Source of the DNA: Sphingomonas sp. BT-65
GTDB lineage: Bacteria > Pseudomonadota > Alphaproteobacteria > Sphingomonadales > Sphingomonadaceae
Direction: 5' to 3'
Length of the DNA stretch: 64,000 bases
Assembly (NCBI RefSeq): GCF_026107375.2
Contig: NZ_JAPCIA010000002.1
Coordinates: 646,001 to 710,000 of the forward strand
The notes beneath the pieces were generated by a model, which saw only the letters and a program-made list of their open reading frames with translations, made no database searches and had not been told where the DNA came from. Positions within the stretch are counted from its first letter, which is position 1. Each line of letters opens with the position of its first letter. Positions 45,734-54,131 of this stretch are shown here, piece by piece. The position numbers were made by a program, and so were the translations under genes.

Positions 45734-46942
45734 CTAGTCGTTCTGCCCGTCGGATGCGGAGGCACTGCCGGACGGACGTCTTCTCGCTGACGGTGGCACG
45801 AGCATGCGACGCAGCGTTCTGCGGAGCGTGCCGGTCCGCGCTTCGGTCAATCGGCTGAAGAGCCAGGCGGCGGCGAGCGAGCCGGCGAGCGTCAAACCGA
45901 CAAGCCCGATCGCCGCCGGAGTGGGCGCGAGGCGCTGCGCGCCGAGGAAAAGCCCGGTGGCAAAGGCCATCAGCGGAAAGTGTGTCGCGTAGAGCGAAAA
46001 GCTCGCCGCCGCGCCATAGGCGGCAAGCCTTCGCAGGCCCGGCACGGGGCGCGGATTGGTGAGCAGCAGCGTCAGCAGGAAGAAGGCGAAGGCAAGCGCG
46101 AGCAATGGGTCCTCGATGCTGAAATCGCCCGTGCGTCCCCAGAACAGGACGCCGGCGAACAGCGCGCCCGCAGCGAGGACGGGCCCGAGGCCGCGCAGCA
46201 ACGGCAGGTGCGCGCGCGACCGGAGCCGCGCTTCGAGGAAATAGAGCAGCGCCCCACAGAGCCAGGAGAGGAAGCCGAGCGCCAGATACGGCGTCAGGAA
46301 CGCGAACAGCAGCGCCAGGAGGCCCAGGGAAGGCCGGCGCAGGCGCCAGCTCAGCAGCAGCGCCGGAAACCAGACATAGTACCAGAACTCGAACGCGAGG
46401 CTCCAGAGCGGGCCGTTCGAACCGTAAGGCCTGACGAGGATATCCTGGAGGAAGAGCAGATTGCCGGCGAGCACCTCGGGCTGAAGATTGGCGGCGACGT
46501 CGGTCCGCAGGACGAAGGTATCGGTCGCGCCGAGGTGCGTCGGGGAGTTCAACGCGTACAGCGCTATCGAATCGAGCAGGCCGCTGAGCGCGAGCGCCGG
46601 CACCAGAACGATCATCAGCCGGCTCAACCGGTCGATCAGATACAGACGCCAGTCCCATCCGGCGCGGACGCGGCCAACGACGCTCTTGGTGATCCAGTAA
46701 CCGCTCAGCACGAAGAACAGGATCACGCTCGCATGGGCGAATCCCGCCGCGAAATAGAGCGCGTCGACCGCCACGCTTCGGCTCGGCTGGTAATCGCGGA
46801 TCAGGAGCGCCCATGCGTGGCCGAACGCCACCGCGGTGGCGAGCACGCATCGAAACGCGTCCATATAGGCGTAGGCATGGGCAGGCGCGTCGTCCGTCCT
46901 CGATACGGCGCTGCTGTCGGCCTCCCTTCCGGACGATCTCAT
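45734..46942 (-). CDS. Acyltransferase-3 family membrane protein
   Basis: This is a 402-residue protein with about ten helices and the acyltransferase-3 signature: an early His (TAVAFGHAWALL), FFVLSGYWITKSV, an Arg-rich loop (YLIDRLSRLMIVLVPAL) and FWYYVWFPALLL. Such enzymes O-acylate surface sugars or exopolysaccharides. The frame also allows a GTG start at 46966; neither start has a strong ribosome site. It is convergent with the copper regulator and not obviously part of the copper island. Confidence 0.87.
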   Translation of the reverse strand: MRSSGREADSSAVSRTDDAPAHAYAYMDAFRCVLATAVAFGHAWALLIRDYQPSRSVAVDALYFAAGFAHASVILFFVLSGYWITKSVVGRVRAGWDWRLYLIDRLSRLMIVLVPALALSGLLDSIALYALNSPTHLGATDTFVLRTDVAANLQPEVLAGNLLFLQDILVRPYGSNGPLWSLAFEFWYYVWFPALLLSWRLRRPSLGLLALLFAFLTPYLALGFLSWLCGALLYFLEARLRSRAHLPLLRGLGPVLAAGALFAGVLFWGRTGDFSIEDPLLALAFAFFLLTLLLTNPRPVPGLRRLAAYGAAASFSLYATHFPLMAFATGLFLGAQRLAPTPAAIGLVGLTLAGSLAAAWLFSRLTEARTGTLRRTLRRMLVPPSARRRPSGSASASDGQND

Positions 46943-46966
46943 TTCGGCCCGCCGGGGCGTGAGCAC

Positions 46967-47306
46967 CGGTCGCTGGGCGATCGGGCTGGCGATCGCGCGA
47001 TATCGCCGGACGCGTCCCGCGATTCAGCCGAATATTCCTGCCCCCCGCACTCCATGCCGCTAATACGCGAGCGGCAGCGTTTGCCCTCAGCCCGACTTCG
47101 GTCGCCGCAAGGAACTGCGCATCGCCGACGCCCGCTCGATCGGGAATCGGCGGGGCAGGGTTGACCGCGTTCGGGAAAAGATGGCGGTTCGGCGATGCGC
47201 AGCCGGCGCTGGCCGTCTGGCTAGCGCCCCGGTACCCGGGCACAGACAGGCGCGACATTGAACTCCCGGTGCGCAGGCCGTATATGGATGTCGGAAACGT
47301 CGTATT
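46967..47306. other. Intergenic region without a recognised feature
   Basis: About 340 nt between divergent genes. I see no open frame with a ribosome site, and no repeat copy or palindrome worth naming. The promoters of the acyltransferase and AbiEi-like genes are presumably here. Confidence 0.5.
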
Positions 47307-47912
47307 TTGGTTGAGAATATGGGCACGCTCGCCACCCGCATCATGGATCGCTTCGCCTCTGGCGGCACCCTCGCACGCGCCGATCTTGCGGCGGACGCCG
47401 ATTATGATTCGGTGGGCCGTGTGCTCGGTCAGCTGGTCAGGGACAGGAAGCTCGTGCGCGTCGGCCGCGGCCGCTATCGCAAGGCGGGTGCGAAAACCGC
47501 CCAGCCGACGAACACGATCGCGGATGCGATCGAAAAGAAGATTCGCCGCTCGAAGCGCAACGTGTTCCTGCGCAGCGATTTCGCCTCGCTCGGCAGCTAT
47601 GATGCGGTCGGCCGCGCGCTCAGGCGGGCGACCCGCGACGGCAGGCTCGTCCAGATCGGCTACGGGCTTTACGCCAAGGCCGAGCGCTCGCCCTTCACCG
47701 GCAAGCCTGCGCCGATCGTAGGCATCAAGCGTCTCGCGACGGAAGCGCTCGGGCGCCTCGGCAAGACGGTGGCGCCCTCGTCGCTCGACGAGGCCTATAA
47801 TCGCGGTCGCTCGACCCAGGTCCCGACCGGCCGCGTGATCGCGGTCAAGGACCGGGTCAGCCGCCGTATCGGATATGACGGCAACTATGTCCTTCTCCAA
47901 CGCGCCGGCTGA
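47307..47912 (+). CDS. AbiEi/DUF6088-like protein with two winged-helix repeats
   Basis: The 201-residue protein contains two copies of a winged-helix unit: residues about 5-55 (FASGGTLARADLAADADYDS, GRVLGQLVRDRKLVRVGRGRYRK) and about 80-125 (RRSKRNVFLRSDFASLGSYDAVG, RATRDGRLVQIGYGLYAK). A DUF6088/AbiEi-type C-terminal part follows (TEALGRLGKTVAPSSLDEAYN). AbiEi proteins are the antitoxin-repressors of type IV toxin-antitoxin systems. No AbiEii nucleotidyltransferase gene is next to it, so it is an orphan antitoxin-like regulator. It overlaps the 3' end of the convergent gene by 56 nt. Confidence 0.7.
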   Translation: MVENMGTLATRIMDRFASGGTLARADLAADADYDSVGRVLGQLVRDRKLVRVGRGRYRKAGAKTAQPTNTIADAIEKKIRRSKRNVFLRSDFASLGSYDAVGRALRRATRDGRLVQIGYGLYAKAERSPFTGKPAPIVGIKRLATEALGRLGKTVAPSSLDEAYNRGRSTQVPTGRVIAVKDRVSRRIGYDGNYVLLQRAG

Positions 47913-48527
47913 GGCGACGCTCGGCCGCGTCGCGGGCGCGCTCGCGGTCGATGAAGCCTTTGTAGAGAAAGACTGGTTCGTCGTTCAGCGTAATCTGCCT
48001 GCAATTGCCTTGTTCGCCAAGCGATTGACCATGTGAAAGCCAGGTCGCGGATAGTTTGGGTCCATCCGTTCGACGTCCCTCGAATCGAGCTAGGGGCAAG
48101 TGCTTATCTCGTTCAACGATAGCGATGATTGCTTCCGTCAAACGAGCTTCAAGACCGCGATCAGCAGGCAAATTCCCGCCTCGCCACTGTCCGATGCGCG
48201 ATCGAACGAAAGCGGCACGATCAGCCGGCGTCCCCAAAGCATGGCTCCCTGCTTCGATCATGTCTCTTCGCAAAGCTGCAAATGGCGGATACGTGAGGAC
48301 GGGAGTGATACAAGTTTCTGGTCCTTCCAGCTTCTTCAAAACTGTACGGAGAAGCAGTGCATCAGGCCGTTCAGGTAATGGCGTGGCAGTAGCAGGAATA
48401 AACATCACACTACCCTGGCCGCCCAGTCTCGTCGGGGGACATAAATCGCAGTCCCGACAGGCGCGCCTGAACCCGACGTACAAGCCGCCAAGCCGACGAC
48501 GAGTATCACCGATCCTAGACGTACCAT
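47857..48527 (-). pseudogene. Lipoprotein gene with a probable frameshift
   Basis: A GAGAGGA and ATG at 48527 open a lipoprotein leader (MVRLGSVILVVGLAACTSG) that soon ends out of frame. After a run of five C (plus-strand G at 48434-48438) the +1 frame continues as PPTRLGGQGSVMFIPATATP and on for about 180 residues (LRTVLKKLEGPETCITPVL, LARFEGRRTDGPKLSATWL). One extra C would fuse the two parts, so this is a frameshifted gene or a sequencing error in the homopolymer. Without the leader, the ATG at 48405 would give a 182-residue protein. The family is unknown. Confidence 0.62.
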
Positions 48528-48575
48528 GGCCGTATCCTCTCAGGCGTGCGTCGGCTGACATCGGTGTATTTGCCA

Positions 48576-48677
48576 AAAGCTGCCGGACCGCAATCCACCC
48601 AATATCGGTCGTTCCGGCGCTGGAGCGACGAACCAAAAGCGGTCTGTTAGCAAGCGACCCCATTGCGGACGTTGAGC
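48576..48677. repeat. Dispersed intergenic repeat, copy 8
   Basis: Contains GCAATCCACCCAATATCGG, GTTCCGGCGCTGGAGCGACG and AAGCGACCCCATTGCGGACG. It is followed 33 nt later by a small membrane protein gene. Confidence 0.8.
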
Positions 48678-48709
48678 TTCATCAATAACTTGCCGCCGAA
48701 GGGGGCGAC

Positions 48710-49039
48710 ATGACTGTTTATGACGGCGTTCAATGGTTGTGCTTGATTGTGGGCGTGTGGCTTGTCCTCCTTGCCCGCGATCATCTGCGCATGAACGCAC
48801 CCAAGGTGAGAGTAACGCTGGGCGGAACTGGCGTGGTTCTAGCTATTTTCATCTTCCTTGGAGTGATGGTGCTCTTACCGCGCCCGTGGGAAAGCGGGTT
48901 TTCACCCCTTATCAATGTCACGATGCGTGCTGCTTGCTTCCTTTTCGCAGGGCTGCTCATTTTGTCTCTAAGCGAAATCGCTGGCGGGACGGTGCAGGCT
49001 TTCAGGCGCTGGCGCTACCATCGGCGGAACGTCAGCTAA
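48710..49039 (+). CDS. Small membrane protein, orphan
   Basis: This is a 109-residue protein with three hydrophobic segments (WLCLIVGVWLVLLA, GTGVVLAIFIFLGVMVLL, AACFLFAGLLILSLS) and a basic C-terminus. No family is recognised. Repeat copies lie directly before it and directly over its stop codon, so it looks like a single-gene cassette. Confidence 0.65.
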   Translation: MTVYDGVQWLCLIVGVWLVLLARDHLRMNAPKVRVTLGGTGVVLAIFIFLGVMVLLPRPWESGFSPLINVTMRAACFLFAGLLILSLSEIAGGTVQAFRRWRYHRRNVS

Positions 49040-49090
49040 CCACCCATTTTAGGCCGTTCGGCGGTGACGATGCCGGGCCAGGAGCGGAAC
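49024..49090. repeat. Dispersed intergenic repeat, copy 9
   Basis: Contains AACGTCAGCTAACCACCCATTTT and CCGTTCGGCGGTGACGATGCCGGGCC. The TAA stop of the preceding gene lies inside it. Confidence 0.78.
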
Positions 49091-49169
49091 AGGCGCGACA
49101 CGACAGCCATCTCCCGGTTGAGGGTTGCGTCCATTGCGCCTGCTGTCCCTGGAGGGGGTGTGACACGGT

Positions 49170-49184
49170 TTGTTGGATACATGT
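49170..49184 (+). promoter_or_regulatory. Conserved element upstream of tail-spike-like gene 2
   Basis: TTGTTGGATACATGT, identical to 20311-20325 and likewise starting exactly 77 nt before the start codon. Both leaders also share a CGAGTCGGG/CGACTCGGG block and GGAGA before the ATG. Confidence 0.65.
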
Positions 49185-49246
49185 TGGAACCGGGATGCAA
49201 GTTCTCCCGTGGCCCGAGCTCGACTCGGGTGTCACGGAGAGCAGAT

Positions 49247-51157
49247 ATGTCGACCAACAACACGTATTTCACTCTAGCCGACCTCAAGGCGTCGCCTGTG
49301 GCAGAGGGGACGGCGTTTCTCGTTCAGGACCCGACCGATGTTGAGGACGGCACATTCTTCTGGACCCTCGGCGACTTCACTGGCCAAGCCGACGACGAGA
49401 ACATTATCAAGGCCGACAGCACGGCGCTGAGCGTCGGGGCATGGGTGAGGCAGGAGGCGGCTTCTTTAACTGCGACAGCATCGGGCACGGGTGCTGTAAT
49501 CCGACCGCTGCAAAGCAAGTTGGACGAGTTTGTCTCCGTAAAAGACTTCGGCGCTGTAGGCGATGGGGTCACTGATGACCTCCCCGCTTTTCAGGCCGCG
49601 ACCAACACCGGGAAAACGGTCAGAATCCCACCAGCGAATTATTTCTTGAGCGATGCAGTCGCTTACACTGGGCAGGTCTTGTGGGTGGGTGAAGGAGCGC
49701 AAAGCACGATCATTTGCGACGGCCCGGTGCTGGAAGTGCTGAACGGAACCGACTCGATCGTCAGCGCGGTCAACCTGATCAACAAGACCGTGCCGTGGAC
49801 GATCCTGCGCGATCCCAATGATTGGAACCATACCCCCACGGTTGCGCTGTCGAATGACGGCTACCAGCCCACGATCAACGATCAGGACATTTGGGCGAGC
49901 CTGACCACCGCGCAGCAAAACCAGCAGATCGGCCCGTCGATCGGCTTTCAGGGCAATTCTGAAAACGTCCTGGTGGAAAACATCACCGGTCGGTTTGTGG
50001 TCATCGGTATTTATAGCAGCCGGAACTCGACGGTTCGAAACATCGATATTCACGGGGGCAAGGGCGGGGTTGGTGCCGTGTTCTTCTGGAACATCGACGG
50101 GCAATCTGGCCTTGGCAACCGAGCCGAGAATATCCGCGTCCGATATTCGAGCTTCAACGGCGTCACCTTTGCCCGCAACGCAGACGGCTTCGCGCTCAAC
50201 ATTCAGACCGAGCGGTGCGGTGAGTCCGGCCTGAAGTTCTGGAAGGGTGAGATTAGCGGGACGGACGCACGCTGCTACAATATGACGGTCGCGAACTGCA
50301 AGAGCAACCGGCACTATTTCGACGGCTTTGATCTGTGCGGCGACCTGCCCTTCGCGGATACGATCCGCACGTCTCACAACATTTCGAATATCGAGGCTTA
50401 CGGGTGCCATGGTACGGGCATCAACATCGATGGCAACGGCCACGCCGTTTCTAATTTCAAGGCCTGGCTAAACGGCGACAAGGGCTGGTGGGGCGAAATC
50501 ACCGGATCGTCGGTTTCAAACCTCACGCTGATTGGAAACAACGCAAACGACGTTGATGGAAATCACGAGATCAGCGAGTCTGGCAGCGGCAATAGTTTCG
50601 CGGTCATCACTGTGACCTCGGACAGTTCGCTTGGTCACTACGCCATTTACGCTGATGGGCAGAACTCCTGGGCCAATGTCCGCGCCTCCGGTCGTCCGGT
50701 TTTCTTCGGTAATCCGGGTTCGATCGTTGCGGCACTGACTGACGTCCAAGACAATCAGACTGGCGCTGGTCGGCTGCACAACGCCGAGGTCGCGGACTGG
50801 GCGAGGGGTCTTGACGAACGCGGTTCGCATTACTGGCCTCGCCGGTCCGCCACCTTGGTCGCCGCAGCAGCCACGACCGGCATCCTGACCAATGCAACAT
50901 CGGGTGGGGAATACGGCATTTACGCCGGTTATGTCGCAAAGGCCGGCGTGTTGACGGAGGCCTTTCACGGTCGGGCGGAGGCGGCGTTCAATGTGCCGTT
51001 CTTCCGGTGGAGCGCGCCGAACTCTGTACCCGGCGATGTGTATCTCGAAGCTGGGCAGGTTCTCTGCACGATCGACGAGACCGGGCACAACCTGCTTTTC
51101 AAGGTGAAATATTCGGACGGGACGACTGTCAAGACCGGTTCGGTGGCGCTCACGTGA
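49247..51157 (+). CDS. Tail-spike-like beta-helix protein 2 (pectate-lyase superfamily)
   Basis: The product has 636 residues. The N-terminal 70 residues match the head of the protein at 20388 (26 of the first 28 residues identical, then the shared LGDFTGQADD and GAWVRQ). VSVKDFGAVGDGVTDDLPAF at about 102 opens a pectate-lyase-3 beta-helix, and the last 120 residues form a separate beta-rich tip (GEYGIYAGYVAKAGVLTEAF). The start at 49247 is set by the shared leader and head; the frame is open back to 49064. The beta-helix part differs from paralogue 1, as expected for exchangeable receptor-binding or depolymerase domains. Its stop overlaps the next gene's start (TGATG). Confidence 0.82.
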   Translation: MSTNNTYFTLADLKASPVAEGTAFLVQDPTDVEDGTFFWTLGDFTGQADDENIIKADSTALSVGAWVRQEAASLTATASGTGAVIRPLQSKLDEFVSVKDFGAVGDGVTDDLPAFQAATNTGKTVRIPPANYFLSDAVAYTGQVLWVGEGAQSTIICDGPVLEVLNGTDSIVSAVNLINKTVPWTILRDPNDWNHTPTVALSNDGYQPTINDQDIWASLTTAQQNQQIGPSIGFQGNSENVLVENITGRFVVIGIYSSRNSTVRNIDIHGGKGGVGAVFFWNIDGQSGLGNRAENIRVRYSSFNGVTFARNADGFALNIQTERCGESGLKFWKGEISGTDARCYNMTVANCKSNRHYFDGFDLCGDLPFADTIRTSHNISNIEAYGCHGTGINIDGNGHAVSNFKAWLNGDKGWWGEITGSSVSNLTLIGNNANDVDGNHEISESGSGNSFAVITVTSDSSLGHYAIYADGQNSWANVRASGRPVFFGNPGSIVAALTDVQDNQTGAGRLHNAEVADWARGLDERGSHYWPRRSATLVAAAATTGILTNATSGGEYGIYAGYVAKAGVLTEAFHGRAEAAFNVPFFRWSAPNSVPGDVYLEAGQVLCTIDETGHNLLFKVKYSDGTTVKTGSVALT

Positions 51158-51645
51158 TGGCACAGGTGCGACATGACCGACTCCGGCAACGCAGCACAGG
51201 TGCGGGCGTGAATGCGGCAAGTCTGGTCGAGCAAATCGGCGTGTTCGCGGGCGCGGGCGCGGGGGCTGGTGGCGGCTTCTTCATGGTCAAATGGTTCGTC
51301 GAATGGATGGCTGGGCGTCTCGATAAGCGGGAGGCCCGTCTCGACGGCGCGACCGACAAGCTGATGGCAGCGCAGGACCGGCGGATAGATGCGCTGACCA
51401 CGCGTCTTGATGCGGTCGAGCGATTGCTTGCTGATTGCCAGCGCAAGCACGCCGAGAGTGAAGCGACCGTTCTTCGGTTGCAGGCGATCATCGACGGCAA
51501 GGGTGAGATTGCCCAGCGGGCGCAGGCCATTGTTGCGGCTGACCGGCTCGCGGATGCGGCCAAAGGCGTTTATGGAAGTGAAGCGCGAGCCTATGCAATG
51601 CATCAGGCGCTGTCCCTCGCCTATCACCAGGCCGCGCCGGTTTAG
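51157..51645 (+). CDS. Membrane-anchored coiled-coil protein, phage-accessory-like
   Basis: This is a 162-residue protein with a glycine-rich membrane segment (IGVFAGAGAGAGGGFFMVKWFV), then a long amphipathic coiled coil (LDKREARLDGATDKLMAAQD to LLADCQRKHAESEA), then a helical tail. Proteins of this design often lie beside tail-fibre genes in prophages (holin- or spanin-like accessory proteins), but no lytic motif is seen. It overlaps the spike gene by one base, so the two are translated together. A GTG at 51208 is an alternative start. Confidence 0.65.
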   Translation: MAQVRHDRLRQRSTGAGVNAASLVEQIGVFAGAGAGAGGGFFMVKWFVEWMAGRLDKREARLDGATDKLMAAQDRRIDALTTRLDAVERLLADCQRKHAESEATVLRLQAIIDGKGEIAQRAQAIVAADRLADAAKGVYGSEARAYAMHQALSLAYHQAAPV

Positions 51646-51752
51646 AGACCCGCTATTTCATGCTTAAGTGACCGGGCAGAATAGGCCCGGTCACCACGTC
51701 GCTGACTACGATTCGCAATAACCCAGGCGTGGGGATTGGTCGCCCTCATGGC

Positions 51753-52091
51753 CTAAGTGCCTTCATCTGGCGGTAACCGCACTGCGCGCACGACAGCCGC
51801 GACCTTCGCCATTAGGTCCGCTTCGGCGCCGAACTCGCCCCAAAGTTCAGGATCATCATCCACCGGCATCAGCTCGTCCCAATAGCCCCTCCCCTTCCGC
51901 GATCTCCAGAATTGCAGGCGCTCGCCGAATGGTCCCGGATCGGGCTGCCCGGTCTCCGCCTCCTGCTTTCGGACATACTCCCACATGAGCCTAGCGGCGC
52001 GCTCGATCATCTCGGGCGTGACGCCCTGATCCGCCTGGGTTTTGAGCCGCTGGCGAAAACGGCGCTGTCGCTCTGCATTGCTTAGAACCAT
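51753..52091 (-). CDS. Small basic-N-terminus protein of phage/accessory type
   Basis: This is a 112-residue protein beginning SNAERQRRFRQRLKTQADQG, a start common among small accessory proteins of alphaproteobacteria. An acidic C-terminal half follows (LMPVDDDPELWGEFGAEADL). The Arg-rich helix suggests DNA or RNA binding. Three GTTACGTAAC-like palindromes lie 10-86 bp upstream, so it may be autoregulated or be the regulator itself. Confidence 0.65.
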   Translation of the reverse strand: MVLSNAERQRRFRQRLKTQADQGVTPEMIERAARLMWEYVRKQEAETGQPDPGPFGERLQFWRSRKGRGYWDELMPVDDDPELWGEFGAEADLMAKVAAVVRAVRLPPDEGT

Positions 52092-52100
52092 GCCGCCCCC

Positions 52101-52177
52101 GTTACGTCACGCGAGCGCGCTCGTCAATTCCGTTACGTAACGTCCTTGGCAGCTTTAACCTTGGGCCGTTACGTAAC
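52101..52177. promoter_or_regulatory. Three GTTACGTAAC palindromes
   Basis: GTTACGTCAC at 52101-52110 and perfect GTTACGTAAC at 52132-52141 and 52168-52177, spaced 31 and 36 bp start to start, in the promoter region of the gene at 51753-52091. They look like operator sites for a dimeric regulator. Confidence 0.65.
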
Positions 52178-52289
52178 AAACGAGCCGAGGGAAGGCGGCA
52201 ACCTTCTCCCCGGCTCTGATCGCAACCCTACAGCTTTTGGGTGGAAAGCAGTCGTTAGTCTTCGCCGAAATATGCGCGACCGTAAGGAC

Positions 52290-52372
52290 GCCGAATGAGC
52301 CGGAGGAAGGGCGCGAGTAGCCGCCAGCGCAGCGAGTTTGAGCTTGGACGCCTGCTCACGACCCCGTAGCGG
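52290..52372. repeat. Dispersed intergenic repeat, copy 10
   Basis: Contains GAATGAGCCGGAGGAAGGGCGCGAGTAGC, GCGAGTTTGAGCTTGGACG and CACGACCCCGTAGCGG. It overlaps the 3' end of the SUKH-like gene. Confidence 0.7.
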
Positions 52373-52775
52373 CCTCTTCCTCGATCCCAATGCGGTCATA
52401 GAAAGCGTCGAAGTCAGGAGCGATGACTTCGGCGCTGCCGCCGCCCGCTACCATGTCGATAGTGACGACAGGCCATGGCGTTCCGGTGCGGGTATCGAAC
52501 GCGATATACTCACCGCCACCATTACTACCGAAGACGAGAAAGCCCTGCAGGTCCGCTTGCCCGTGGTTCGCACTTTCGATTGTAACCGCCACCGTTCCCG
52601 CAGGGTCCAAGCACATGTTATGGGGCCGGCTCGGCAACGGGCCTTCGCCACCATTACTGAACGCGAGCAGATCGAGATACCGTTCGGGCAGATCGTGAGG
52701 CGCAACCGCCCGGAGATATGACAACTCTTCGGCCGGAGCCCCACCCATCGCGAACCAGTCTCGCCCTTCGAGCAT
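52356..52775 (-). CDS. SMI1/KNR4 (SUKH) family protein, immunity-like
   Basis: The 139-residue protein has the SUKH pattern: LPERYLDLLAFSNGGEGPL near residue 30-48, then LQGFLVFGSNGGGEYIAFDT and VVTIDMVAG, and a C-terminal IAPDFDAFYDRIG. SUKH proteins commonly protect against contact-dependent or polymorphic toxins. No toxin gene lies beside it, so it may be an orphan immunity gene. GGAGGGAG lies upstream of the ATG. Confidence 0.75.
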   Translation of the reverse strand: MLEGRDWFAMGGAPAEELSYLRAVAPHDLPERYLDLLAFSNGGEGPLPSRPHNMCLDPAGTVAVTIESANHGQADLQGFLVFGSNGGGEYIAFDTRTGTPWPVVTIDMVAGGGSAEVIAPDFDAFYDRIGIEEEAATGS

Positions 52776-53085
52776 CGATCTGCTCCCTCCCGTGTCGGCG
52801 CTTAATTGACTGCTTTCACCCAGTTACAACTTAAAGCCGCCTGTCGCCTGACCACCCAATAGCAGACGCCCGACCCGGACCCACTTTACGACCGTAATCC
52901 GAAAGCGGGAGCCCAGCGGTACTTCCAATGTCAGGTGGCGTATCGAGATTGCAGTAGGGCTATGCAGCAATACAGGCGTTCGCCTGATACGCTGGGGGTC
53001 GTCAGGTTCCCCCGGCGCTGGCACTGTCTGGTTTGCGCCATTTATGACCCCTTGGTTCAACCCTGACAAGAAATGAGAGGCAATT
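52776..53085. other. Intergenic stretch with a partial repeat copy
   Basis: No convincing gene. ACCACCCAATAGCAGACGCC at about 52851-52870 is a degenerate repeat module. The minus-strand frame through this region reads across the repeat and is not gene-like. AT content rises towards the next gene. Confidence 0.5.
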
Positions 53086-53409
53086 ATGATCATCCCTCCA
53101 TTTGTCGCCATTGCAGAAAAGCCTATTGAAGCTAATCAAACAGATATCGAAAGCTGCTATCAGCAGTATCTGGAAATCATCGATGATGGCGCAAAGATAT
53201 ATGCTAAATATACATCATATTCTGATGAGTTTGGATATATACTTAGAGTAATATACTACCCAATATTTGAGGGACGAGCACTAGAATCTAAGAATATATT
53301 CCTATGCTGGCAGAAGCCAGGCGATCGAATGAATTTCGTTATATCCGATGTTAATGGGGAAGCTGATCTTCAAGAGAGCCTTAAGCATCAGGATAGAGAA
53401 TCAAAATGA
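53086..53409 (+). CDS. AT-rich orphan hypothetical protein
   Basis: This is a 107-residue soluble protein (SCYQQYLEIIDDGAKIYAKY, YILRVIYYPIFEGR, IFLCWQKPGDRMNFVISDV) with no family I recognise. Base composition and codon use (many ATA, AAT, TTA-type codons) are unlike everything around it, a strong sign of recent transfer from a lower-GC source. GAGAGG precedes the ATG. A perfect hairpin lies 28 nt after the stop. Confidence 0.72.
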   Translation: MIIPPFVAIAEKPIEANQTDIESCYQQYLEIIDDGAKIYAKYTSYSDEFGYILRVIYYPIFEGRALESKNIFLCWQKPGDRMNFVISDVNGEADLQESLKHQDRESK

Positions 53410-53436
53410 AGTAGAAATTATAGCGTGACGGACCCA

Positions 53437-53458
53437 CTATCTAGTCGAATCTAGATAG
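53437..53458. terminator. Hairpin after the AT-rich gene
   Basis: A perfect 8-bp inverted repeat CTATCTAG/CTAGATAG with loop TCGAAT. No T-tract follows, so termination is only likely. Confidence 0.5.
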
Positions 53459-53605
53459 ACCGATGCCAGTGGTGTGGCGACAACAATCTGGCCTATGACA
53501 AATATAGGATTCCCTTAGGCAGCGATCTCGAGCGGTTCGGTTATACCGAGCAGGCCCGACTGTCGCAGTTTGTCGTAGCGACCGCTTTTGGATGCTCCCG
53601 CGGAC

Positions 53606-53695
53606 CGGCTGGATGACCGGAATGAGGGCGCGTAGCCGCCGGACCGGTGAATTCCAGATCGAGTGACTGCTCACCAACTGATTGCGGACACTCTT
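53606..53695. repeat. Dispersed intergenic repeat, copy 11
   Basis: Contains GATGACCGGAATGAGGGCGCG, AGATCGAGTGACTGCTCAC and ATTGCGGACACTC. It ends 21 nt before the next gene's start. Confidence 0.78.
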
Positions 53696-53715
53696 GCGAT
53701 CAGTATCACTCACTT

Positions 53716-54102
53716 ATGAGCAATCCAGCTTCCACGTTGAGTTTCACTAACGATGGGAGCGAGTCCATGCTTGTTTGGCTTGAGCCGTGGGCGGACGAGC
53801 TTCACCTACCGGGTCGGTCAACGGTGCAATTTATAGCTCCTAACGGAGGAGAACTGGGTGAGCTTGAACAGGCTCACGATCAGATAACTCTCTGGGCCAA
53901 CGCTGACATCGTTCAAGTTTTCATTGACGATGTGCTACAGGAAACCTCTTCAGCAAGCATCGCGGCTCCAGCGGGACTAACCAAGACAATGCTTCATACG
54001 GTCTTTGATGCTCAGCCATCCGCTCGTCTTGGCGGTCGTCCGCTTCCTTCCACGGCCCGCATTTCGATTTGGAGCAAACTGAAGCGGCAACTAGGCTTCT
54101 GA
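53716..54102 (+). CDS. Orphan hypothetical protein
   Basis: This is a 128-residue, acidic, beta-rich protein (SNPASTLSFTNDGSESMLVW, GRSTVQFIAPNGGELGE, WANADIVQVFIDD). No family is recognised and there is no signal peptide. The ATG at 53716 is preferred over the longer frame, which reads through the repeat. Repeat copies flank it on both sides. Confidence 0.62.
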   Translation: MSNPASTLSFTNDGSESMLVWLEPWADELHLPGRSTVQFIAPNGGELGELEQAHDQITLWANADIVQVFIDDVLQETSSASIAAPAGLTKTMLHTVFDAQPSARLGGRPLPSTARISIWSKLKRQLGF

Positions 54103-54131
54103 TCGCGCTGCACGCTATCAGTTCAATGTAC

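Noticed and set aside
45210..47900. An 896-codon minus-strand frame spanning the MerR, acyltransferase and AbiEi-like genes
   Set aside because: It crosses three well-supported genes, has no signal or domain, and is explained by GC bias.
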